Assembly: GCA_903828535.1 (NCBI GenBank)
Contig: CAIKMN010000013.1
Location: 1-56,376, forward strand
Length of the DNA stretch: 56,376 nucleotides
DNA from: an uncultured Curvibacter sp.
GTDB lineage: Bacteria > Pseudomonadota > Gammaproteobacteria > Burkholderiales > Burkholderiaceae_C
Direction: 5' to 3'
The translations under genes were made by a program, and so were the position numbers. This document shows, one piece after another, positions 45,189 to 56,376 of this stretch. Within the stretch, counting starts at the first letter, position 1, and each line of letters starts with the position of its first letter. The notes under the pieces were generated by a model. The model was given only the letters and a program-made list of their open reading frames with translations, made no database searches and had not been told where the DNA came from.

Positions 45189-47084
45189 TCAAGCCAAGGC
45201 GTTCAAACGACTGGCCAAAGCCTCTTTGGTGACGCTGAGTTCTTGGGGCAAATGGTAAGCCAGCTTGTCAAAGTGTTCGCTGTGCAACTTCAGCTCGTCC
45301 AGCCAAGCGGACTTGTTCAATTCGGTCACGGTTTGGAATTGGCTTTCTGAGAAGTCCAAGCCCGTCCAGTTGATTTCGTTGTAATTGGGCGTGATCCCAA
45401 AAAGCGTATCGTGACCAGCGACCGTGCCCTCCAAGCGGTCGATCATCCACTTCAAGACACGCATGTTTTCGCCGTATCCAGGCCAGACAAACTGGCCGTC
45501 GGCACCCTTGCGGAACCAGTTGGTGGTGTAAATTTTGGGCAATTTGGCGCCAGAAGCGGTCAACTTGGCGCCCAAGTCCAACCAATGTTGAAAGTAATCG
45601 CTCATGTTGTAGCCACAGAAAGGCAGCATGGCGAAGGGGTCACGTCGAACCACGCCTTGTTGACCAAACGCTGCTGCGGTGGTTTCAGAGCCCATGGTGG
45701 CTGCCATGTAAACACCTTCGACCCAGTTGTGGGCCTCGGTCACCAAAGGCACCGTGGTCGAGCGGCGGCCGCCAAAAATGAAGGCATCAATGGTCACGCC
45801 TGCCGGGTCGTCCCAGGCGCTGTCCAAAGCAGGGTTGTTGGTGGCGGCGACGGTAAAGCGCGCATTCGGGTGAGCGGCTTTGGCGCCGGTTTCTTTGGCG
45901 ATGGCGGGTGTCCAGTCTTTGCCTTGCCAGTCAATCAGGTGAGCGGGCCATTGGCCGCTGTCCTTTTCCAGGCCTTCCCACCACACATCGCCGTCGTCGG
46001 TCAGCGCCACGTTGGTGAATATGACGTCTTTGTTCAAGCTCGCCATGCAGTTCGGGTTGGTCACGTTGTTGGTGCCGGGGGCCACGCCAAAGTAGCCGGC
46101 CTCGGGGTTGATGGCGCGCAAAGTGCCGTCGGCTTGGGGCTTGATCCAAGCGATGTCGTCGCCAATCGTGGTGACTTTCCAGCCGTTGAAACCAGCGGGG
46201 GGCACCAGCATAGAGAAGTTGGTTTTGCCGCAAGCACTTGGGAAGGCTGCAGCCACGTGGTATTTTTTTCCTTGGGGACTGGTCACACCCAAAATCAGCA
46301 TGTGCTCGGCCAACCAGCCGGTGCCGCCGGTGGCGGCGGCTTCTGCTTTGCCCATGGTGGACGCTATGCGAAGGGCCAAGCATTTCTTGCCCAACAAAGC
46401 GTTGCCGCCGTAACCCGAACCGTAAGACCAAATTTCGCGGGTTTCGGGGTAATGAACAATGTATTTGACGGTGGGGTTGCAGGGCCAAGCTGTTTTGTCT
46501 TTTTCACCTGCGGCCAACGGCGCACCCACCGTGTGCAGGCAAGGCACGAACTCGCCGTCGACGCCCAGTACGTCATAAACCGCTTTGCCCATGCGGGTCA
46601 TCAAACGCTGGTTGACCGCGACATAGGCGCTGTCAGACAACTCAACGCCGATGTGCGCGATGTTCGAGCCCAATGGACCCATGCTGAAGGGCACAACATA
46701 CATGGTGCGGCCGGCCATGCAACCCTCAAACAAAGGTTGCAGCGTGGCACGCATCTCAGAAGGGGCCTTCCAGTTGTTGGTCGGGCCAGCGTCTTCGGCT
46801 TTTTCGGAGCAAATGTAAGTGCGGTCTTCGACGCGGGCCACGTCGCTGGGGTCTGAGCAGGCCAAGTAGCTGTTGGCGCGCTTGGCGGGGTTCAAGCGTT
46901 TGAAGGTGCCGGCATCGACGAGCTGTTGGCACAGGCGATCGTATTCTTCAACGCTGCCGTCGCACCAGTGCACGGCCGCTGGTTTGCAGAGCGCCACCAT
47001 GTCGGCGACCCAAGCGATCAGCTTGGCATTTTTAACGTAAGCGGGCGGATTGAGGGGCAGTCCCTGCAAAACGGGTGAGTTCAT
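45189..47084 (-). CDS. pckG: Phosphoenolpyruvate carboxykinase (GTP)
   Basis: PckG converts oxaloacetate and GTP to PEP, CO2 and GDP in gluconeogenesis. Motifs: [15 protein letters not shown], the Cys-containing P-loop [26 protein letters not shown] and [21 protein letters not shown], all of the GTP-dependent family. The length of 631 residues is somewhat long. The ATG at 47084 follows a TTGGAGCC ribosome-binding site. The leader upstream contains a long inverted repeat (listed separately). It is convergent with the small membrane protein gene. Confidence 0.96.
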   Translation of the reverse strand: MNSPVLQGLPLNPPAYVKNAKLIAWVADMVALCKPAAVHWCDGSVEEYDRLCQQLVDAGTFKRLNPAKRANSYLACSDPSDVARVEDRTYICSEKAEDAGPTNNWKAPSEMRATLQPLFEGCMAGRTMYVVPFSMGPLGSNIAHIGVELSDSAYVAVNQRLMTRMGKAVYDVLGVDGEFVPCLHTVGAPLAAGEKDKTAWPCNPTVKYIVHYPETREIWSYGSGYGGNALLGKKCLALRIASTMGKAEAAATGGTGWLAEHMLILGVTSPQGKKYHVAAAFPSACGKTNFSMLVPPAGFNGWKVTTIGDDIAWIKPQADGTLRAINPEAGYFGVAPGTNNVTNPNCMASLNKDVIFTNVALTDDGDVWWEGLEKDSGQWPAHLIDWQGKDWTPAIAKETGAKAAHPNARFTVAATNNPALDSAWDDPAGVTIDAFIFGGRRSTTVPLVTEAHNWVEGVYMAATMGSETTAAAFGQQGVVRRDPFAMLPFCGYNMSDYFQHWLDLGAKLTASGAKLPKIYTTNWFRKGADGQFVWPGYGENMRVLKWMIDRLEGTVAGHDTLFGITPNYNEINWTGLDFSESQFQTVTELNKSAWLDELKLHSEHFDKLAYHLPQELSVTKEALASRLNALA

Positions 47085-47110
47085 GAAAAGGCTCCAAAGT
47101 TGAAAAACGG

Positions 47111-47186
47111 TTTTTTCAAAAAGGACGGCCTGGGGGGAGAGAAACGGACGGTTCCGGCTCGGTTTCGGCCGTCGTTTTTGAAAAAA
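47111..47186 (-). promoter_or_regulatory. Long inverted repeat in the pckG leader
   Basis: The arms TTTTTTCAAAAAGGACGGCC (47111-47130) and GGCCGTCGTTTTTGAAAAAA (47167-47186) are reverse complements with one mismatch in 20, separated by 36 bp. They lie 27-102 bp upstream of pckG. In RNA they could form a long hairpin; in DNA they could be paired operators. Which of these applies cannot be told from sequence. Confidence 0.7.
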
Positions 47187-47293
47187 ACGGCGTTTGGTTC
47201 AGTCGGCTAATCGTCGGCTGGGGCAGATTTTAGGAAGGTCTAAGGGGTGGCGTCAATGAGATTCGTAACCGACTCGTAACTCAGGGCCTAAAA

Positions 47294-47324
47294 AAAAGCC
47301 CCACGCACTGGGCATGGGGCTTTT
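47294..47324 (-). terminator. Intrinsic terminator downstream of the 48-residue membrane protein
   Basis: A 10-bp stem, AAAAGCCCCA with TGGGGCTTTT, closes an 11-base loop and is followed on the minus strand by a run of seven T within the stem extension. It lies 18 bp after the stop of the small minus-strand gene. T runs on both sides could let it work in both directions. Confidence 0.85.
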
Positions 47325-47341
47325 ATCAGAGGGAGAAGGGG

Positions 47342-47488
47342 TTAAGCCATGAAAACGGCAATAAACGCCAACAAGAACATCAAAACGCCGCCCACGATGG
47401 GCAAAACGATGGGAATCAAAGGCACGATGGCTTCAACGGGATCGGCCGGTTGGTCATGGCTGGCATCAACAGGATGGGCGTTCGACAT
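47342..47488 (-). CDS. 48-residue single-span membrane protein
   Basis: Reading the minus strand from the ATG at 47488 gives 48 codons and TAA at 47342. The product has a hydrophilic start (MSNAHPVDASHDQPADPVEA) and one strongly hydrophobic helix with Pro and Gly (IVPLIPIVLPIVGGVLMFLL) up to the end. GAGGAA stands 7 bp before the start, and a strong terminator follows the stop. I know small proteins of this kind in Comamonadaceae but no function. It stands alone between recQ and pckG. The opposite-strand reading of this stretch has no such signals. Confidence 0.8.
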   Translation of the reverse strand: MSNAHPVDASHDQPADPVEAIVPLIPIVLPIVGGVLMFLLAFIAVFMA

Positions 47489-47588
47489 GGGAATTCCTCG
47501 CACAAACAAAAAACAACAGCCTTTATTCTAACCAAGCTTGAGAAGCCCGGCTATTGATAGACCCTTTGAGAGACCCTTTCGTGAACTT

Positions 47589-49559
47589 TCATCGGTCCAA
47601 ATAGGGTTGGCAAACCCGTAAAACCTCATCACCGTAAGCGCTCAGTTTGCGTTGACCAATCCCGCTGATGGTGGACAGCGCTGCCAAATCGCATGGACCG
47701 AGGGTCGCAATGGCGGCCAGGGTGGCGTCATGAAAAATAACGTAGGCGGGCAAATTGTGCGAACTCGCCACTTCGGCGCGCCAAGCCTTGAGGGCGTCAA
47801 AACAAGCGCGGGCGGCACCCGACAGGGATTCTGAGGGTTTAGCGCCGGTGCTTCTGGCGGAGGATGAAGAAGAGCCCGACGCAACCGGCCTCTCGCCTAG
47901 GCGCACCCAGATGGGTCGCTCGCCGCGCAGAATGGGGCGCGCGGCTTCGACCAAATGCAAGGTGTTGTAGCCATCGGCGTCGATGCGCAAGGCCCCAATC
48001 GCCAGCAGTTGGCGCAAAACGCTGCGCAAGCGGGCGTCGGTGTATTGAGTGCCCAGGCCAAAAGTACTGAGGTGTTGGTGACCGAATTGACGTACTTTTT
48101 CGGTGGTTTTCCCACGAAGGATGTCGCTGACATGGCCGGCACCAAAAGCGGGGCTGCCGGCTTGCTCTAAACGGTAAACCGTCGATAAAAGCTTGCGCGC
48201 TGCGTCGGTTCCGTCCCAAAGCGCGGGGGGATTGAGGCAGTTGTCGCAGTTTTGGCAAGGCAGGCTTTCTTCTCCAAAATAGCGCAAGAGGCGCACACGG
48301 CGGCAATCCATGGCTTCGGCCAAGCCCAGCAACGCGTCCAATTTGCCGCGCATCACTTGTTTGAAGGCTTCGTTGGCGGGGCTTTCATCAATCATGCGGC
48401 GCTGGTTCACCACATCGTTCAGGCCATAAGCCATCCAGGCGTTGGCGGGGGCGCCATCGCGACCGGCGCGACCGGTTTCTTGGTAATAACCTTCGATGTT
48501 CTTGGGCATGTCCAAATGAGCGACAAAGCGCACATCGGGTTTGTCGATGCCCATGCCAAAAGCAATCGTGGCCACCATGATGATGCTTTCGTCACGAAGA
48601 AAGCGGTCTTGGTGGGCTTGTCTCAGCGAGCTCTCTAAGCCGGCGTGATAGGGCAAGGCGTTAAAACCGGCGTCGCACAAGGTTTGCGCCACCTGCTCAA
48701 CGCGTTTGCGCGATTGGCAATACACCACGCCGCAATCGTGCCGTCCGCTGTCTACATGGTGGCGGTGCTCACGCTCCAAAAAACGCAGCAGTTGCTGTGT
48801 GGCCTCGTTTTTCTCGACGATGGTGTAGCGGATGTTGGGCCGGTCAAAGCTGCTGATGAACGGCTCAGCGCTTTCGAGTTGCAAGCGCTCGACGATGTCA
48901 GCGCGGGTAATGGTGTCGGCAGTCGCCGTCAGGGCAATGCGTGGCACGTTGGGGAAACGCTCGTGCAAGACCGTCAGTCCGCGGTATTCAGGCCGAAAGT
49001 CGTGTCCCCATTGACTCACGCAGTGGGCTTCGTCAATGGCAAACAGGCTCAGCAGGCCGCGCTCGGCCAGCGACGCCATTTGCGACAAGAATCGCGGCGT
49101 GGTCAAGCGCTCGGGCGCAGCATAAAGCAGGGTGAGTTCGCCGGCCAGCAGGCGCTTTTCAACGGCTTGGGCGTCCTCCCAGGACAAGCTTGAGTTCAGG
49201 AAAGCGGCGGCAACACCCAGTTCATCCAAGGCCCCCACCTGGTCGTGCATCAAGGCAATCAAGGGGGAAACCACGATGGTGGTGCCCAGGCCGGCCCGTT
49301 GCCGAACAATCGCCGGGACTTGGTAGCAAAGCGATTTGCCGCCGCCGGTGGGCATCAATACCAAGGCATCGTGACCGGCCACAACGCGGTGGATGATGGC
49401 CTCTTGCGGCCCTCTGAATTGTCCGTAGCCAAATACACTTTGTAAGACCGCTCGGGCAGGAGAGACAGAAGGGGTCAAAGCGTCGGCCGTGGTGTCGGCC
49501 ATGGTGTCGGCCAAAGTGGCGGCGCCATGGTCGGCGGTTGAGTCGTCGGGGCTGAGCAA
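47589..49559 (-). CDS. recQ: ATP-dependent DNA helicase RecQ
   Basis: RecQ unwinds DNA 3' to 5' in recombination and fork repair. Motifs: [15 protein letters not shown], Walker [42 protein letters not shown]. The RQC region has the zinc cysteines (CQNCDNC), and an HRDC domain is at the C-terminus ([16 protein letters not shown]). The first start is TTG at 49559; an ATG at 49502 gives 637 residues. The N-terminal 30 residues are Ala/Asp/Thr-rich and partly encoded by a 12-bp repeat. It is divergent from metH with about 21 bp between starts. Confidence 0.96.
   Translation of the reverse strand: MLSPDDSTADHGAATLADTMADTTADALTPSVSPARAVLQSVFGYGQFRGPQEAIIHRVVAGHDALVLMPTGGGKSLCYQVPAIVRQRAGLGTTIVVSPLIALMHDQVGALDELGVAAAFLNSSLSWEDAQAVEKRLLAGELTLLYAAPERLTTPRFLSQMASLAERGLLSLFAIDEAHCVSQWGHDFRPEYRGLTVLHERFPNVPRIALTATADTITRADIVERLQLESAEPFISSFDRPNIRYTIVEKNEATQQLLRFLEREHRHHVDSGRHDCGVVYCQSRKRVEQVAQTLCDAGFNALPYHAGLESSLRQAHQDRFLRDESIIMVATIAFGMGIDKPDVRFVAHLDMPKNIEGYYQETGRAGRDGAPANAWMAYGLNDVVNQRRMIDESPANEAFKQVMRGKLDALLGLAEAMDCRRVRLLRYFGEESLPCQNCDNCLNPPALWDGTDAARKLLSTVYRLEQAGSPAFGAGHVSDILRGKTTEKVRQFGHQHLSTFGLGTQYTDARLRSVLRQLLAIGALRIDADGYNTLHLVEAARPILRGERPIWVRLGERPVASGSSSSSARSTGAKPSESLSGAARACFDALKAWRAEVASSHNLPAYVIFHDATLAAIATLGPCDLAALSTISGIGQRKLSAYGDEVLRVCQPYLDR
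49480..49515. repeat. 12-bp tandem repeat, three units, in the recQ N-terminus
   Basis: Three 12-bp units (GCGTCGGCCGTG, GTGTCGGCCATG, GTGTCGGCCAAA) encode the Ala-Asp-Thr repeat before the helicase domain. The frame is kept. The repeat includes the alternative ATG start. Confidence 0.8.
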
Positions 49560-49580
49560 GGGAAGTCTTAAAATCGAGCG

Positions 49581-50657
49581 ATGAAACCGATAGCCTACAC
49601 CCGCGCCGCCGACTTGCCGGCCACCTTAGCCCGTCGCATCGTGATTTTGGACGGTGCCATGGGCACCATGATCCAGCGATTCAAGCTGAACGAGGCGCAA
49701 TACCGCGGCGAGCGCTTTGCTGATTTCCCCAAAGACGTCAAAGGCAATAACGAGTTGTTGAGCCTGACGCGGCCCGATGTCATACAAGACATCCATGAAG
49801 GGTACTTGGCAGCGGGTGCCGATTTGATCGAAACCAACACCTTTGGCGCCACCACCATCGCCCAAGCCGATTACGACATGGCGCACTTGGCGCGCGAAAT
49901 GAATTTGGCGTCGGCCCGTTTGGCCCGTGCCGCCTGCGACAAATACAGCACGCCCGAGCACCCTCGCTACGTGGCTGGCGCTTTGGGCCCCACGCCCAAA
50001 ACCGCCAGCATCAGCCCCGATGTGAACGACCCTGCGGCCCGCAATGTGGACTTTGAGCAATTGCGCGCCGCCTATTACGAGCAGGTCGAAGCCTTGGTCG
50101 AGGGGGGCGCTGATGTGCTCTTGGTCGAAACCATTTTCGACACTTTGAACGCCAAGGCGGCCTTGTTTGCGATCGATGAGTTTTTTGAAGCCAGCGGCGA
50201 ACGTCTTCCTTTGATCATCAGCGGCACCGTGACCGACGCATCCGGCCGCATTTTGTCGGGCCAAACCGTCACTGCTTTCTGGCACAGCGTTCGCCACGCC
50301 CAGCCCTTGGCCATTGGTCTGAACTGCGCCTTGGGTGCTGCCCTGATGCGCCCCTACATACAAGAGCTGAACCGCGCGGCGCCAGACACCTTCATCAGCT
50401 GCTACCCCAACGCCGGACTGCCCAACCCCATGAGCGACACCGGCTTTGACGAAACCCCCGCAGACACCAGCCGCTTGGTACACGAGTTCGCCGCTGAAGG
50501 TTTGGTCAACCTATTGGGCGGCTGCTGCGGCACCACGCCCGACCACATTGGCGCCATCGCCCAGGCCGTGAAGAATGTGCCGACACGCGCATTGCCCGAG
50601 TCCTCTAGGGCGCTCAACCCGGCAGGGCGCTTTGGCGCTTACCGCGAAGCCGCCTAA
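49581..50657 (+). CDS. metH: Methionine synthase, homocysteine-binding half (split MetH, part 1)
   Basis: This 358-residue protein is the homocysteine S-methyltransferase domain of cobalamin-dependent methionine synthase: [33 protein letters not shown] and GGCCGTT with the zinc cysteines. The rest of MetH is in the next gene. The end, after a short tail ([10 protein letters not shown]), is clean, with a TAA and an independent leader for part 2, so this is a natural split rather than a frameshift. Split MetH is known in Comamonadaceae. The ATG is at 49581; it is divergent from recQ. Confidence 0.94.
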   Translation: MKPIAYTRAADLPATLARRIVILDGAMGTMIQRFKLNEAQYRGERFADFPKDVKGNNELLSLTRPDVIQDIHEGYLAAGADLIETNTFGATTIAQADYDMAHLAREMNLASARLARAACDKYSTPEHPRYVAGALGPTPKTASISPDVNDPAARNVDFEQLRAAYYEQVEALVEGGADVLLVETIFDTLNAKAALFAIDEFFEASGERLPLIISGTVTDASGRILSGQTVTAFWHSVRHAQPLAIGLNCALGAALMRPYIQELNRAAPDTFISCYPNAGLPNPMSDTGFDETPADTSRLVHEFAAEGLVNLLGGCCGTTPDHIGAIAQAVKNVPTRALPESSRALNPAGRFGAYREAA

Positions 50658-50667
50658 AATAACGGCC

Positions 50668-50745
50668 ATCTCAAGGAGCGTTGCAGCAAGTCCACCGAGG
50701 CTTGTCAGGCTTGAGGTGGTCACTGAATTCAACGACGCTCACCTG
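50668..50745 (+). ncRNA. S-adenosylhomocysteine (SAH) riboswitch
   Basis: The leader between the metH halves has the SAH riboswitch pattern: P1 by CTCAAG (50670-50675) with CTTGAG (50710-50715), the conserved GGAGCGTTGCAGC, and the pseudoknot partner CAACGACGCTCACC near its end. SAH riboswitches are known to turn on metH or ahcY expression when SAH accumulates, removing a toxic by-product. The element ends about 30 bp before the part 2 start, so it can control only the second half. Confidence 0.88.
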
Positions 50746-50773
50746 AACCCAGCCGTTCCACCAGGTGAGTTGC

Positions 50774-53560
<2,787 letters not shown>

Positions 53561-53562
53561 GC

Positions 53563-54336
53563 TTATTGATCTGCGAAAGCGCGCTCGATCACGAAGTCGC
53601 CCGGCTTGGTCGTGTTGCCCTCTTTGAAGCCGCGCACTTCCATCATTTGCTTCAGGTCGCGCAGCATTTCGGGGCTGCCGCAAATCATGACCCGGTCTTC
53701 AGCGGGGTTCAAGGCGGGTAGACCGAGGTCGGTGGCCATTTGGCCGTTTTCAATCACGGTGGTCACGCGGCCTTGGTGTTTGTAGGCTTCGCGCGTCACA
53801 GTGGGGTAGTACTTGAGTTGCTGGCTGACCATTTCGCCCAGGAACTCGTGCTTTGGCAATTCTTGCGTGATGTAGTCGTGGTAGGCCAATTCATTGACTT
53901 GGCGCACGCCGTGAACCAGCACCACTTCCTCGAATTTTTCATAGGTTTCGGGGTCGCGGATGATGCTCAAAAAGGGCGCTACGCCCGTCCCAGTCGACAA
54001 CATATACAGGCGTTTGGCAGGCAGCAGGTAGTCGATCAACAGCGTGCCGGTGGGCTTTTTGCCCACAATGATGCTGTCACCCACCTGGATGTGTTGCAAG
54101 CGGGAAGTGAGCGGGCCGTCGGGGACCTTGATGCTCAAAAATTCCAAATGCTCTTCGTAATTGGCAGAGGCGATGCTGTAGGCGCGCAACAGCGGCTTGT
54201 CATTGACGCGCAGGCCAATCATGGTGAAGTGGCCGTTGGAGAAGCGCAGCGATGGGTCGCGCGTGGTGGTGAATGAGAAAAGTCGGTCGGTCCAGTGGTG
54301 GACGGACAGCACGCGTTCTTCGTTGAAAGCACTCAT
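53563..54336 (-). CDS. fpr: Ferredoxin-NADP reductase
   Basis: Fpr passes electrons between NADPH and ferredoxin or flavodoxin and helps against oxidative stress; it could also supply electrons to reactivate cobalamin in MetH, its convergent neighbour, though the pairing here may be chance. The FAD-binding RAYSIASANYEEHLEFLSIKV, NADP-binding LSTGTGVAPFLSIIRDP and the C-terminal CGSPEMLRDL and FVIERAF are diagnostic. The length of 257 residues is usual. The stops of fpr and metH are 2 bp apart. Confidence 0.95.
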   Translation of the reverse strand: MSAFNEERVLSVHHWTDRLFSFTTTRDPSLRFSNGHFTMIGLRVNDKPLLRAYSIASANYEEHLEFLSIKVPDGPLTSRLQHIQVGDSIIVGKKPTGTLLIDYLLPAKRLYMLSTGTGVAPFLSIIRDPETYEKFEEVVLVHGVRQVNELAYHDYITQELPKHEFLGEMVSQQLKYYPTVTREAYKHQGRVTTVIENGQMATDLGLPALNPAEDRVMICGSPEMLRDLKQMMEVRGFKEGNTTKPGDFVIERAFADQ

Positions 54337-54407
54337 GAAATTTAATCGAAACTTGGAATTAAAAAAAGAGACGTAATCCCCCTATTGTCCTGCATCTCAA
54401 ACCAAAT

Positions 54408-56060
54408 TCATGCTCGGCTGAAGGATCGGTATTGGATGGCTTCGGCCAAATGTTCCATTTCGAGGCGATCCGAGTCCGCTAAATCGGCAATCGTGCGGGA
54501 CACACGCAAGGCGCGGTGGACGCCGCGCGCAGACCACCCCAGCTTTTGCGCGGCCGACATGAGCAAGCTTTGTGCTTTATCGGCCAAAGCCGTGTGCTCT
54601 TCTAAAGCGGGGCCTTGCAAAGCGGCATTGGGAAGGCGTTGTCGCTGCATGGCTTTGGCTCGGGCTTGAATCACTCTTTTTTGGACTTCTTGGGATTCAG
54701 ATGTCGAGGGGGCGGCGCCGCTGTTTTCAGCCCACAGGGCCGTTAGCGGCACGGTGTTCACATGGAGGTGCAGATCGATTCGGTCCAGCAAGGGGCCGCT
54801 CAACCGGCTTTGGTAGCGGGCCACTTGCTCTGGGGTACAGCGGCAGCGTGGCGTTGTTGAGGTTGAAGCAGCGGCGCGATGCGCCCCCAGCATGCCGCAT
54901 GGACAGGGGTTCATCGCTGCAATCAATTGAAATTGGGCGGGGTATTCGGCTCGGTGAGCGGCGCGGGCCAAGCGGATAACGCCCGTCTCCAAGGGTTCGC
55001 GCAAGGCCTCTAAGGCGGCTCTGGGGAACTCAGGCAGCTCATCTAAAAACAAGACGCCGTGGTGTGCGAGTGAAATTTCGCCAGGTTTCGGCGGTGAGCC
55101 CCCGCCGACCAAGGCCACCGCACTGGCGCTGTGGTGCGGGCTGCGCGTGGGCCTGACCCCCCAGCGTTCCGGCTTGAATTGAGCCGCTAAGCTGAGCACA
55201 GCGGCGCTGCTCAGGGCCTCGTCCAAGGTCATCGGCGGGAGCAAATCGGAAAAGCGGCTCGCCAGCATGGACTTCCCAGAACCCGGCGGCCCCACCATCA
55301 ACACGCTGTGCCCACCAGCGGCGGCAATTTCGAGCGCCCGCTTGGCCCCGGCTTGGCCTTTGATGTCGGCCAAATCGCCTGCCTGTTGAGGGGGGCGACT
55401 TGGCGGGGTATTCATGACTGACTTCAAACGGGGGTTCAAACGGGCCCAACCGGTCACAGAAGGAGAAGGAGAAGGAGAAGGAGAAGGGGTAGGAGAAGCA
55501 GGGGCAAATCGCAACGCCACATCGCGCAAATGCTCGGCCCGCCAAACGGGGGTGTCGGGCACCAGGGCCGCTTCTTCAGCGCTGCCCGGTGGCAGTACCC
55601 ACTGCACTTCAGAACCGCTGGCGCGCCCCACGCTCTCCCGTGCGGCCTGACCCCGAGTGGCAACCACCATCGCCAAGGCGCCGCGCACGGGTCTTAAGGC
55701 ACCTGAAAGGGAGAGCTCGCCCGCAAACTCAAACGGACTCAAGGCGGCCGCATCGACCTGGCCACTGGCGGCCAGGATGCCCAATGCGATCGGTAAATCA
55801 AAGCGCCCGGATTCTTTCGGCAAGTCAGCCGGGGCCAGGTTGACGATGATTTTTTTGTTGTTCGGAAACACAAAACCCGAATTCACAATCGCAGAACGAA
55901 CCCGCTCGCGGGCTTCTTTGACTTCGGTGTCGGCCAACCCCACCAAATTAAAACCGGGCAGACCGTTCGCCAGGTGCACCTCGATGAGGATGCGCGGTGC
56001 CAGCAGCCCCAGCAAGGTCCGGCTGTTGACTTGGGCGTAATCGGACAAGGTGTTTGGCAT
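54408..56060 (-). CDS. comM: YifB/ComM family AAA ATPase
   Basis: ComM is a hexameric helicase that speeds branch migration during natural transformation in Vibrio and Haemophilus. The N-terminal Lon-protease-like fold (VHLANGLPGFNLVGLADTEVKEARERV in family form), Walker A VGPPGSGKSMLA, Walker B LDELPEF and the C-terminal Mg-chelatase-like region (HRALRVSRTIADLADSD) are present. A Pro-Ser repeat linker sits between the two main domains, encoded by a 6-bp repeat. I choose the ATG at 56060 (MPNTLSDY); the frame extends to 56099. The length is 550 residues. It diverges from the PII gene. Confidence 0.93.
   Translation of the reverse strand: MPNTLSDYAQVNSRTLLGLLAPRILIEVHLANGLPGFNLVGLADTEVKEARERVRSAIVNSGFVFPNNKKIIVNLAPADLPKESGRFDLPIALGILAASGQVDAAALSPFEFAGELSLSGALRPVRGALAMVVATRGQAARESVGRASGSEVQWVLPPGSAEEAALVPDTPVWRAEHLRDVALRFAPASPTPSPSPSPSPSVTGWARLNPRLKSVMNTPPSRPPQQAGDLADIKGQAGAKRALEIAAAGGHSVLMVGPPGSGKSMLASRFSDLLPPMTLDEALSSAAVLSLAAQFKPERWGVRPTRSPHHSASAVALVGGGSPPKPGEISLAHHGVLFLDELPEFPRAALEALREPLETGVIRLARAAHRAEYPAQFQLIAAMNPCPCGMLGAHRAAASTSTTPRCRCTPEQVARYQSRLSGPLLDRIDLHLHVNTVPLTALWAENSGAAPSTSESQEVQKRVIQARAKAMQRQRLPNAALQGPALEEHTALADKAQSLLMSAAQKLGWSARGVHRALRVSRTIADLADSDRLEMEHLAEAIQYRSFSRA
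55462..55497. repeat. 6-bp tandem repeat in comM linker
   Basis: Four perfect GGAGAA units (55462-55485), one diverged unit and one more GGAGAA encode a Pro-Ser run between the N-terminal and ATPase domains. The frame is kept. Confidence 0.9.
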
Positions 56061-56105
56061 TTTTTTGGTGCGCTTCAGGCCGGGGCTGCACCAAACCACC
56101 TGATT

Positions 56106-56122
56106 TGCACCAAATTGGTGCC
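56106..56122. promoter_or_regulatory. NtrC-type binding site upstream of the PII gene
   Basis: TTGCACCAAATTGGTGCC holds the palindrome GCACCAAATTGGTGC, matching the NtrC consensus TGCACYNNNNNGGTGCA. Further half-sites GGTGC (56067-56071) and GCACC (56088-56092) lie nearer comM. It is about 60 bp upstream of the sigma-54 element. Confidence 0.85.
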
Positions 56123-56182
56123 TAAATATGGCGTGCTAAAGGTGTTTTGGGTCAGATTGGCGCTTGAATCCGCGTCAACATT

Positions 56183-56198
56183 TGGCACGAATTCTGCA
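56183..56198 (+). promoter_or_regulatory. Sigma-54 promoter of the PII gene
   Basis: TGGCACGAATTCTGCA matches the sigma-54 consensus TGGCACG-N4-TTGCA with one mismatch and the required GG-N10-GC spacing. It ends 55 bp before the ATG. Confidence 0.88.
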
Positions 56199-56214
56199 AA
56201 CACCGTTGTTTTAA

Positions 56215-56376
<162 letters not shown>

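Noticed and set aside
45411-46856. Long open frame antisense to pckG (481 codons)
   Set aside because: It mirrors conserved PckG codons and resembles no protein family.
47349-47531. 60-codon plus-strand frame between pckG and recQ
   Set aside because: The minus strand has a better gene here, with ribosome-binding site, membrane helix and terminator.

Overview
The window looks like a 56 kb piece of a betaproteobacterial chromosome, most probably Burkholderiales and Comamonadaceae-like. Supporting traits are a TsaB-RimI fusion, a methionine synthase split into two genes, a DUF3567 protein, a long-form IF-1, the mnmG-rsmG-parA-parB order and an E. coli-like rsmI|yraN-diaA-dolP cluster. This assignment is from gene content only. 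Nearly all of the DNA is coding, and I saw no rRNA or tRNA gene, insertion sequence, prophage or CRISPR array.

Layout. 1-5.3 kb: glcD start (cut by the window edge), purU, DUF3567, DUF3108, an altered fumarylacetoacetase-family protein, YggS and a 3-hydroxyisobutyrate dehydrogenase-type enzyme. 5.3-16.2 kb: dolP, a DiaA-like SIS protein, yraN, rsmI, ssb, uvrA, pyrF, a uracil-DNA-glycosylase-like protein, tsaB-rimI and dacB. 16.2-27.4 kb: a GDSL-like lipoprotein, sua5, purK, purE, cnoX, purC, fba, argC, sucCD, a TerC protein and a 35-codon pilin stub. 27.4-35.1 kb, the apparent replication-origin domain: infA, a 250-bp region that looks like oriC, an operon encoding a ketoacyl synthase, an acyl carrier protein, an alpha/beta hydrolase and a YkgJ protein (all on the minus strand), then mnmG, rsmG, parA and parB with three parS-like sites. 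35.2-39.6 kb: sensor kinase, response regulator and TonB-dependent receptor. 39.6-56.4 kb: minCDE, acetoacetyl-CoA synthetase with a LysR regulator, a small membrane protein, pckG, a 48-residue membrane protein, recQ, split metH with a SAH riboswitch between its halves, fpr, comM and the start of a PII gene with NtrC and sigma-54 signals.

The strongest observation is the region 27743-27991. On the minus strand it holds DnaA boxes in one orientation, then a GC-rich spacer, a TTA/CTA trinucleotide run like a DnaA-trio element, and an AT-rich stretch. It lies 2.7-5.5 kb from two perfect parS palindromes, one degenerate parS and parAB. Together these make it a good candidate for the chromosomal origin, placed near mnmG as in E. 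coli. No dnaA is visible in the window.

The operon between this origin and mnmG joins a catalytically intact ketoacyl synthase, an ACP and a serine hydrolase, part of it in unusually AT-rich DNA. It may be an undescribed small acyl-processing system. A second theme is loss of catalytic residues: four genes in the first 17 kb (FAH family, SIS, UDG-like, GDSL) keep the family fold signature but have lost residues the families normally need.
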